NCBI GenBank assembly: GCA_023548195.1
Contig: JAJHZJ010000696.1
Coordinates: 2,179,774-2,243,773 of the forward strand
Source: Bettongia penicillata ogilbyi
Lineage: Eukaryota; Chordata; Mammalia; Diprotodontia; Potoroidae
Direction of reading: 5' to 3'
DNA length: 64,000 bases
Shown here: positions 55,681-64,000 of the stretch, piece by piece
Numbering within the stretch: the stretch's first letter is position 1
Layout of the letters: the number at the start of each line of letters is the position of its first letter
Notes under the pieces: generated by a model
The model's input: the letters and a program-made list of their open reading frames with translations, nothing else
Told to the model about the DNA's origin: nothing
The model's database searches: none
Translations under genes and position numbers: made by a program

Positions 55681-57302
55681 TAAATAGGTAAAGGAAATGC
55701 TAGCTAGACAAATCTGGGCTATGAGCTGGCACAGATGATGCTTTAACTTAATAGAGCTGTACTCATGTAGTGTCATTCTGGTGAGATGTGTACAAAATAA
55801 TGACGCTGTGGGAGACTTCTTTTTTTGAGGAGAATGAGACCACACATTATTCTGATAGCAGTCTTTTCAGATTCAAGTCTGCACTTAACATTCTTGATTG
55901 AGCGATACTCAATATGTTTGGGGAGAAATTTCACATCCATCTTACTGGTGACAAAGAAGAGTCACTTTCCTTGGACCTCTCCAAATATTACTTTTGCAAT
56001 ATTTATTTTTCTTTGGGATAAGGTTGATCTCTGCTTGAAAGGTGGAATAGAAACCTTCCTTGCCAGGGGTAGATGTGGCTGTTCTGTGAATCTGCTTGTT
56101 TATTCAGCCATCAGCCTCTCAGAGAAAAATGTCAACTTGTGACTTTATACCATTGCAAGTTTTTTTTCTTTCCTTGTATATTAGGTGATGAGTAATGTCT
56201 AACCACTTCATGGCACAAATAAATTGTATTTTCTCAGCATAGCCTCATGGTCACAAGTCTTTCTTTAGTGCCCTACATGCCCCTTCTCAACTCTGGGCCA
56301 CAGAACCAGACATTAGATCATGAGGAAACAAAACAGGATGAACATTTGAAATATTTCCTGGATTGATGAACACAGCAAAACCCAATCTCCCAAATTCCAC
56401 AAATTTATGTTTATTGGATTGAATGTATCTTTATCAAGACTCACTTGGTGTTTTTTCAGTAAGCTTATGCTTATATCCTAGTAATCAGATACCAATGCCC
56501 ACTTCTACTGCTAAGAAATCTTCCTTTGAGGGGTGGGACCTCGTTATAGCTTGATTTAAGATTCTAGCTAGTGGCTTTTTCTCTAGGGAGGTTTAATGAT
56601 ATTTACTCATATATGGAGGATTCATGTTCTCCTTTCTGAGACATATGTCTCATATCTCCCAAAGAACGGGAGGTACTACTGTCAGTCTTTTTCAGGAGTA
56701 TGAATGCAAACCCTGCTCACCTCCGCTACCCAACACACACACATCCTCTTCAGTTTGTCAGAAGTGGTGGTGGTGAGAAATCAAGAAAAATAAGAGGATT
56801 GATTTAGATTTCTACCCTCTTAGCTAACATCCCTATCAAGCACTAGAGAAATGTAAGTTGGTATAATTACTATTCAGGTCTTTTCTTTTATCCAAACTCA
56901 ATGCTTCTGGGCATGATTATGGAGTTAGGAATGTTTCCATTATAAGTGCAGTGTGATAGTTTAACTTTCTCCATGACCACTTAAGTATTTGACACATTTT
57001 CCAGTGAATGTGATCTGGTAGACATAATTACCTTATACTCTGGGGCTCATATGTGAGCCCCTGGGGAACGCTGCAATTTGTCTCCTGTCCAACTGACAAG
57101 AGTCCTTGGTGGTACAAGACAAAGGTTCCTAAAGGAACTTGTGATCAGGTCAAGTAGCTAGTCAAGAAAACTGACACAGCTCTTATAAGACCATCTTGGT
57201 ATTGGGATTCCCTCAAGTTTGACCATATCAAAGGTGATCCCATATTCCTCAGGGATCTGTTCGATGATGGAACTTATAGCACTCCACTCTTTCCCCAGCA
57301 CA
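55681..57302. other. unassigned sequence
   Basis: About 1.6 kb with no recognised repeat. The 105-codon frame at 55825-56142 has no family resemblance or splice support. Confidence 0.4.
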
Positions 57303-57425
57303 AAAGAAGGAATAGGCATTTATTGGGCACTTACTGTCTGCAAAGCATTCTGCTAAGTGTTGGAGACACAATAGTAAAGTTAGATAGTCCTTAGTCTCAA
57401 GGAGCTTGTGAGGGAGACAACACAT
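57303..57425 (-). repeat. L2 3' end fragment
   Basis: 'gcatttattgggcacttact' and 'tagtctcaaggagcttgtga' are antisense L2 tail landmarks. Confidence 0.7.
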
Positions 57426-59162
57426 ATAGGAGGCTTAAGCTGTAAGCCAGATGGTCCTTGGGGTGCAGCAGTAAAGAAGAAAGTAATGCATCTTCTTTAG
57501 TCCTGAAGTTTGCATCAATGTTTCTCTCTAATAGGCTCCACTTTCCTTTGGGACTCGTATAGTTCTGATGACTCAAGTGACAATGAGAGGTGAGGTCATT
57601 TGCTTCACCACAAAGAAATGCTTGGCACCTCATGAATCCTCATCTCTACTCCTGTAGCTCCTTGGTATATTCTAAAAAATCCTTTGCCATTCTGCTCCCA
57701 CTGGACCATCTGCTGTTGCTGCTGCTCAGGAGCTCTGTGGCTATGGTACTTCACCTCTTTTCAGGACATCTGTTTCAGCTGCTGATGCTTCCTTAGGGAA
57801 GGATTACAGCTTTGTTAGAAGCCATATGCCTTAGGGAGAGCCAACACATTTTGAGCTCTGAGGTTTAGTCTGGGTTATAATCCTGTCCACTGGCACACAA
57901 GCAGAAGCTCTCAAGATCTCAATATGCCACTTTCTAAACCCTGAGTTCTGGTTCTTGTACCTGAGTTAGGGCAGTAAATATCATTCACTGCTAATCTGCC
58001 TTAGGGCTCAGGGTCTGTGTCCACTCACTCATCAGTAAGTCTAAGTGTCATGACTGGAGTAGGAGGGCAGGAAAGGAAGACATAGTCTCTTGTATTTTTC
58101 TGTTTGACTCCCAGAATCCTTCTCTATCCTCATAAATACTAGACTATATAAAATGGCCTGAAACTTTGATAAGCCTCAACTAGGCACTGAGAATAAAACA
58201 GAAGAGGCAGAGCTGACCACTAAGTTCTCTTTAGATGTATGAGGAGAGCTGTCTAAAGCATTTCCATGGGTAATAGGGCTCCCTCTGCTGGAGGGTGAGA
58301 TCCCATGTGCTATGGGTGCTCATCTTTGGCAATATGGTATTGGTTATAATAATGTAGCCTCACTTGCATAATTGGATGGAGTCTGGGTTTAGTGCTGGGA
58401 AAACTCCCAGTTCATTGACTAGCTGCAACAATGCCAACCTTGTCACATGGTGGCAATTAAACTAAATTTAAAAAATTAAAAGTATCAACTCTTTAACTGA
58501 GTTAAAAGAGAGCAATGGCATCGAACAAGAAGGAATTCTCCATATTTTTGGTTTTAATAGTTAAGACCTGGAGACAATAAAGCACCTGGAATTTTAGGTG
58601 AATAAAATCAAGCACTAAGAGTCATAGGAAAATTCCTTTCTTCACCTCTTGTGGGGTGGGAGGTGAAAGGCAATTTGTCTTTCTTCAACATTGGCAATGG
58701 CGTCTAGCAACTGAATTAATCCCCTACAGGAGGTGTCTCATCCAGCAGTTGGAGAGTTCATTTTTGAGAGTTTAAAACACATTTGAAGAAGCAAAGACAC
58801 ATAATGTTGACATGGATACAAAGGAGCAGTCATTTAAAGCTAGAGGCAACTTCAAGGAACAAGATCACTGGCAGCAAAGAAAAGAGCTTATTATGGGTTA
58901 AAGAGAGAGCATTCTCTGACAATCAACAATTGAGCATTGTGAGGAGTACATGAGGGAAAAAAAGATCTCAAAGCCAAGCAGTGTGGAAAAGTGAATAATC
59001 TTAGCAACTTATGTTTCCCAAACATATGATTCACTACCATTTTACTCTAAGCTTGTTCCCATACTGTTCAGGATTGTGTGTTTTAGTGGTAGATTATGCC
59101 TGAAGTTTATGGAGGAAAAGTTGTGTAATGTCTATTTTTCCTATTCCATTTTATTTGCCATT
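57426..59162. other. unassigned sequence
   Basis: About 1.7 kb without a clear element. TATATAAAATGG near 58145 and AATAAAA near 58192 could be LTR-like signals, but no boundaries are visible. Confidence 0.35.
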
Positions 59163-59984
59163 TATATATTTTTAAAATTTATTTTCAACATTCATTTCCA
59201 CAAAATTTTGAGTTCCAAATTTTCTCCCTGTCTCTCCCCTCCCCCACCCCAAAACTCTGAGCATTGTAATTACTATTATTTCCAAACAACCCTCCCTTCT
59301 AACATCCCTCCCTTCCCTTATCCCCACCTTCTCTTTTTCCCTGTGGGGCAAGATAAATTTCTATACCCCATTATCTGTATTTCTTATTTCCCAGTTGTAT
59401 GCAAGAACAATACTCAACAGTTGTTCTTAAAACTTTGAGTTCCAACTTCTCTTCCTTCCTCCCTCCTCACCCATCGCCATTGGGAAGGCAAGCAATTCAA
59501 TATAGGCCATATCTGTGTAGTTTTGCAAATGACTTCCATAATAGTCATGTTGTATAAGACTAACTATATTTCCCTCCATCCTATCCCACCTCCCATTTCT
59601 TCTAATCTCTCTTTTTACCTTGTCCCTCCCCAAGTGTTGACTTCTAATTGCTCCCTCCTCCCATTTCCCCCCTTCCATCTTGCTTATCCCTGCTTATCCC
59701 TTTCTCCCCCACTTTCCTGTATTTTAAGATAGGTTTTCATACCAAAATGAGTGTACATTTTATTCCTTCCTTTAGTAGAATGTGATGAGAGTAAGCTTCA
59801 TGTTTTCTCTCTCACCTCCCCTCTTTTCCCCTCTACTGAAAAGTCTTTTACTTGCCTCTTTTATGAGAGATAATTTGCCCCATTCCATTTCTCCCTTTCT
59901 CCTCCCAATATATTTCTCTCTCACTGCTTAATTTCATTATTTAAAGATATGGTCCCATCCTATTCTATTCACCCTGTGCTCTCT

Positions 59985-60025
59985 GTCTCTCTGTCTCTAT
60001 CTCTGTCTCTCTGTCTCTGTCTCTG

Positions 60026-60098
<73 letters not shown>
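59985..60098. repeat. (TCTCTG)n(TC)n microsatellite inside HAL1
   Basis: About 60 bp of CTCTGT units followed by a pure TC run, within the 3' UTR of the half-L1. Confidence 0.97.
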
Positions 60099-60103
<5 letters not shown>

Positions 60104-60235
60104 ATCCCACCAGATACTGAAAAAAAGTTTCAAGAGTTACAAATATTGTCTTTCCATATAGGAATGTAAATAGCTCAACTTTAGTAAGTCCCTTATTATT
60201 TCTCTTTACTGTTTACCTTTTCATGCTTCTCTTCA

Positions 60236-61343
60236 TTCTTGTGTTTGAAAGTCAAATTTTCTTTTCAGTTCTGGTCTTTTCATCAAGAATGCTTGAAAGT
60301 CCTCTATTTCATGGAAAGACCATATTTTCCCCTGAAGTATTATACTCAGTTTTGCTGGGTAGGTGATTCTTGGTTTTAGTCCTAGTTCCTTTGACTTCTG
60401 AAATATCTTATTCCATGCCCTTCGATCCCTTAATGTTGAAGCTGCTAGATCTTGTGTTATCCTGATTGTATTTCCATAATACTAAGTTGTTTCTTTGTAG
60501 CTGCTTGCAATATTTCCTCCTTGACCTGGGAACTCTGGAATTTGGGTACAATGTTCCTGGGAGTTTCTCTTTTTGGATCTCTTTCAGGAGGTGATTGGTG
60601 GATTTTTTCAATATTTATTTTGCCCCCTGGTTCTAGAATATCAGGGCAAATTTCCTTGATAATTTCATGAAAGATGATGTCTGGGCTCTTTTTTTCATCA
60701 TGACTTTCAGGTAGTCCCATAATTTTTAAATTGTCTCTCCTGGATCTGTTCTCCAGGTCAGCTGTTTTTCCAATGAGACATTTCACATTATCTGCTATTT
60801 TTTTCATCCTTTTGGTTTTGTTTTGTGATTTCTTGGTTTCTCATAAAGTCATTAGCCTCCATCTGTTCCATTCTAATTTTTAAAGAATTATTTTCTTCAG
60901 TGAGTTTTTGAACCTCCTTTTCCATTTGGCTAATTCTGTTTTTTTAAAGCGTTCTTCTCCTCACTGACTTTTTGAACCTCTTTATCCAATTGACTTAGCC
61001 TATTTTTAAAGGTGTTATTTTCTTCAAAAATTTTTTGGATCTCCTTTAGCAAGTTGTTGACTTGCTTTTCATGATTTTTTTATGTCTCTCTCATTTCTCT
61101 TCCCAATTTTTCCTCCACCTCTCTTACTTGACTTTCAAAATCCTCTTTGAGCTCTTCCATGGCCTGAGACCATTGAATATTTATTTTGGATGTTTGGGAT
61201 ACAGAAGCCTTGACTTTTATGTCTTTCCCTGATGGTAAGCATTGTTTTTCCTCATCAGAAAGGATGGGAGGAGATATCTGTTCGCCAAGAAAGTAGCTTT
61301 CTATAGTCTTATTTTTTTTCCCCTTTTTTCGGCATTTTCCCAA
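60236..61343 (-). pseudogene. HAL1/L1 ORF1 (RNA-binding chaperone), degenerate
   Basis: This would encode an L1 ORF1p-type RNA-binding protein that coats its own RNA. The N-terminal piece (61080-61343) starts with a Lys-rich stretch (MGKCRKKGKKNK). A Leu/Lys/Glu coiled-coil region follows, broken by frameshifts around 60810-61075. The conserved DLENRSRRDNLKIMGLPE motif opens the RRM domain (within 60457-60807), and ETPRNIVPKFQSSQVKEEIL belongs to the C-terminal domain. The frame then breaks at 60456 and continues in degenerate form to about 60236. The stops make it non-functional. A residual coding pattern this clear suggests a moderately young insertion. Confidence 0.75.
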
Positions 61344-62131
61344 CCAGTTACTTGACTTTTCAGTTTTTTGTTAAGAGTAGTGTATACTCTGGGGATTTGT
61401 AAGATCTCAGTTCCTCCAAAGTAGCACAATCAAGCATGTACACTGGTATGGGAGTAAGAAGAGAGAGAGTTTTGTGCCCAGAATCTTAGTAGAGTTTCCT
61501 CTCCACAATCATCTGGCCTCCAGTTCCACCAAGCCAGCACTGAGGGCTGAGATTCAGATAAGCTGGTGGCATAAAGATTCAGATAAATGGTGGCAGGGCC
61601 ACCATTCAGTGTGAGATAAAGATCAGCTGCTGCAGGGTCTCTACACAATGCCCTGCTTAGTGCCCCCAGGGGTTTTTGATCAAGCACTGGATGTGGGCTG
61701 CTGTAAGGGCTGCTGTGGGAACTGCTGCCACCTGCCTGATGCAACTGCAGCTATGGGAAGGCCCTTGTCCCTTCTCTGCCAGCTGAAAAAACCCTGTTAC
61801 TGACCTTTGGCACATGTGGGTTGAAGGATCTGCGAACCTCTGCTACTGAGACTGGGGATTCCACCCCCAAGGCCTGCTCACATCCTCCTCCCAGAGCCAT
61901 ACCATGCGGCCAAGACTGGGCTGGGCTCTGCTCAGTGGTCTGGTGCAACAGACGTTTCCCATCGGCCTTTCAGGTCACCCTGGGCTGGAAATGTCCTCCA
62001 CTCTGTTGTTATCCACTTCTGCTGCTCTAGAATTTGTTGAGAGTCTTTCTTTACAGGTATCTTATGGGCTGTGTGGGAAGAGCTAGTATATGTATATCTT
62101 TCTACTCCACCATCTTGACTCTGCCCCTGCC

Positions 62132-62834
62132 TATTCTTTTTTAATAAATATTTTTGCTTTGAGTTAATTGTGTCTACTGGTTGACTCTTAAGGGGAAACA
62201 TATTGTTGGGGTTGAGGAGCTTGGACCCACAGGTATTCTAGAAATATGAATGGCAGTCACTCTCAGGTGACCCAACCTGGGAGGTATGAGTACCAAATTA
62301 AGAGACCTACTTAGGTAACCTACTGTAAACAATCAAGAAACAATTCATTTGCAATGCAATAGAGAAGAGAATAAGTTTATCTCTGTTTTGCTCCTCCCTC
62401 TAGGGGAAGGAAGGGAAGACTGAAGAAAATAATTTGAACAGAACAGTTGAAGAGAAAGTCTTTACCCACCACAGATAAAAGAGATGAGATGAAGGTGTCA
62501 GGTGCGGGTGTGGGTGGGTGACTCACCAGCCCAAGCCATATGGCTATCAAAGCTGCTTTCTCATCCCTGTCCTTTGTGGTCTGGCAAGAAGACATAACTG
62601 CACTGCTCTCCCTGCCCTCAACCTCTTCTGCCTACGCTGATGTCAAAACCGCAGGTATTGTGAACCCTCAGTAAAATGCCTGCTTGGCTGCCATAGTTAC
62701 ATCTGCATCTCTCATTCCCATGGTAACTCCCATGATAATGACCAGATGGTCATCAGCTTTTTTCCTTTCTCCATATCCAGCTAGCCTCATAGGGCTTGGC
62801 ATTCCAAATAAAAGACATCAGACCTGCTATCACT
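62132..62834. other. unassigned sequence, possibly LTR-derived
   Basis: It contains TAATAAATATTTTTG near 62143, a TGTTGGGG start-like word at 62203 and CCAAATAAAAGACATC near 62806. These are LTR-like words, but no matching ends or target duplication were found. Confidence 0.3.
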
Positions 62835-63010
62835 CCACAAGGGCAACATGGTGACAAGTGGAAAGTGGTGTGGCTTTTGAAGACTTGGTTTCACTTCCCA
62901 AGTGCTGCTCATTGACTATGAGCCTTTGGGTCAATGATCTTTTCATGTCTAAGCTCCAACATCCTCCTTTGAACTAGCTGATCGATTTCTAGGTCCTGTT
63001 CATTTTAATA
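62835..63010 (+). repeat. MIR-like SINE, diverged
   Basis: 'gacaagtggaaagtggtgtg' head and 'ttcatgtctaagctccaaca' region, ending 'ttctaggtcctgttcatttt'. The B box reads 'ttggtttcacttccc'. Confidence 0.45.
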
Positions 63011-63571
63011 TTCTATTTTTCTCATGCTATGTTGACTTCTAGTTTGCGCATGTATCTAATGAGGTTCTCAGAAAGCTGTCTCTTGGTTTTCTTGAACAAC
63101 CTGGTCTCAGTGCATATCATTACATTTCTACAAAAAGCTGTGGGTCTCGTGCAGTTTTCTTCCCCCACCCTCACATGAGGTATGTCCTGTTTCTTGATTC
63201 TCCCCTGTTGGGCTTCTTCCAACTGCAGCCTTTGATTTTCCTTTTTACATTCTTTCTGACTACTGTGCTTGGGAGAGAGAACTGTGACTTGGGTACCTCA
63301 CTGGATTTACTGATGTCATCTTAGTTTATATCCCATAAATTCTTTTTGATATATTTCTGAACTGTGCTAGTCTCAAAATGTACACAAGACAAGCAAAGAG
63401 AGGAAGAGATTACTGCTGGGCTGGCATATTCAGTATGAAGATAGGGAGACTATCTCTAATCCCCCCAACTGTTTTGAGAAATGAGCAAATTGGGCATGTA
63501 GGTTTTGCTTTTTCTCTCATATATTCTTTGGGATTATATGACTGGGAATCCTTGGTCTGACTCAGGCATGA
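63011..63571. other. otherwise unassigned sequence
   Basis: Apart from the minus-strand frame noted at 63022-63285, nothing is recognised. Confidence 0.35.
63022..63285 (-). other. candidate coding remnant, coiled-coil-like frame
   Basis: The minus-strand frame is open for about 85 codons. It contains QKECKKENQRLQLEEAQQ, a heptad-like coiled-coil pattern, and ends in a Lys/Arg/Leu-rich stretch before a stop at about 63022. No start codon is clearly right, no splice sites were verified, and the family is unrecognised. It could be a decayed processed pseudogene, an exon or chance. Confidence 0.2.
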
Positions 63572-63792
63572 GCAACCAGGTTCATCGAGTCATAGAATAT
63601 TTGAACTGGAAGGGATTTTGACTCTTTTGGAGCTTAATCCCTGACCCCACCCTTCCACCTCATACTTTATAGATAATGAAATGAAGCCCCGAGAAGGAAG
63701 GGGCTAGCCCAAAAAAATCACACAGCTAGTAAATGGGAGACATAGGATTTGAACTCAGGTCTGTGGCTTCAAATTCACTGCTCTTTCTACTG
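63572..63792 (-). repeat. MIR3/CR1-tail-like repeat
   Basis: 'gagtcatagaatatttgaac' then 'tggaagggatttt', 'caaaaaaatcacacagctag' and 'aggatttgaactcaggtctg', with the head at the right end. The clearest copy of this type in the window. Confidence 0.65.
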
Positions 63793-64000
63793 CCAGTGGG
63801 TTTCTCCCTGTTCTTTGACTATTGGAAGAAATAAGTCCATGAAATATTCTTCTCAGTGGGACAAAGATTCAGGCTTAAAGTGGCATGGCTCCTGGTTTAA
63901 GCTACAGTTTTTTGTACCTTTCTTATTGTCCTTTGATCTTATAATCCTTTGTATAGGTTTATTTATCCATCTTAAATAAATTTATTACTTCCTCTTATAT
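63793..64000. other. unassigned sequence to window end
   Basis: No recognised feature. Confidence 0.4.

Larger units (their letters stand above)
59163..62131 (-). mobile_element. near-full-length half-L1 (HAL1-like) retrotransposon
   Basis: Read on the minus strand, the element starts at about 62131 with 'ggggcagagtcaagatggtg', an L1-style 5' end. A GC-richer 5' UTR runs to about 61345 and ORF1 from about 61343 to 60236. A pyrimidine-rich (plus strand) 3' UTR follows with a TCTCTG/TC microsatellite at 59985-60098, then a 3' end with 'ttcaacattcatttccacaa' near 59185. ORF1 passes straight into the 3' UTR with no ORF2, the defining layout of HAL1 elements, which depend on L1 machinery in trans. 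Length about 2.97 kb. The exact subfamily is not named because no search was possible. Confidence 0.75.

Noticed and set aside
55825..56142. 105-codon plus-strand frame
   Set aside because: No domain, no splice signals that I could support, and no compositional difference from its surroundings.
62203..62838. Possible full LTR from TGTTGGGG to a terminal CA
   Set aside because: No target duplication, no second copy beyond a short similarity at 44350, and a MIR-like sequence appears to start at its right edge.

Overview
The window looks like non-genic DNA from a marsupial (metatherian) nuclear genome. The basis is my recognition of repeat families by eye, with no search run. The signs are MAR1-type CORE-SINEs whose tail resembles the BovB/RTE LINE tail, many MIR (Ther-1) SINEs, many ancient L2/CR1-class LINE fragments, L1 3' UTRs of the type common in marsupials, an ORF2-less half-L1 (HAL1-like) element, and RTE-clade LINE remnants. 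The exact species cannot be told from the sequence. There is no prokaryotic gene density, no operon, no CRISPR array, no rRNA gene, no credible functional tRNA gene and no obvious CpG island.

No complete protein-coding gene is visible. Most long open frames are low-complexity (GA/TC or TG runs), antisense L2 sequence, or chance frames. The best hints of a host transcript are a 202-bp minus-strand segment with good splice acceptor and donor signals (15448-15649) and a weaker minus-strand frame with a coiled-coil look (about 63022-63285).

Layout. 1-9.7 kb: MIRs, two adjacent minus-strand L2-like reverse transcriptase fossils (2.0-4.5 kb), a GA microsatellite, a nested SINE, and a 3'-truncated L1 5' end (8.0-9.5 kb). 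9.7-19 kb: L1 3' ends in both orientations, MAR1 and MIR SINEs including a MAR1 inside a MIR, and the candidate exon. 19-21.7 kb: one plus-strand L2 split by at least four later insertions, one of them LTR-like. 21.7-29.5 kb: L1, MIR and L2 remnants. 29.9-31.8 kb: RTE-clade fragments in opposite orientations. 33.4-34.7 kb: an L1 3' UTR carrying a 372-bp retroposed insert with a 13-bp target-site duplication. 35-42.4 kb: CR1-like, L1 and HAL1-like sequence. 43-46 kb: L2, MIR, a GA microsatellite and MAR1.

46.24-51.34 kb: the most unusual object, a 5.1-kb insertion-like block. It has TG...CA ends, 55-bp imperfect terminal inverted repeats, flanking ACTCTG copies, a lysine-tRNA-type primer binding site and a polypurine tract, but no recognisable gag, pol or env. 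52-59 kb: L2 and MIR fragments. 59.16-62.13 kb: a nearly full-length HAL1-like element with degenerate ORF1 and no ORF2. 62.1-64 kb: sparse MIR/CR1-like remnants.

The elements are linked mainly by insertion order, with young SINEs and L1s cutting older MIR, L2 and CR1 copies. A second link is shared machinery, since the MAR1 tail resembles the RTE/BovB tail and L1-type retrotransposition marks are present.
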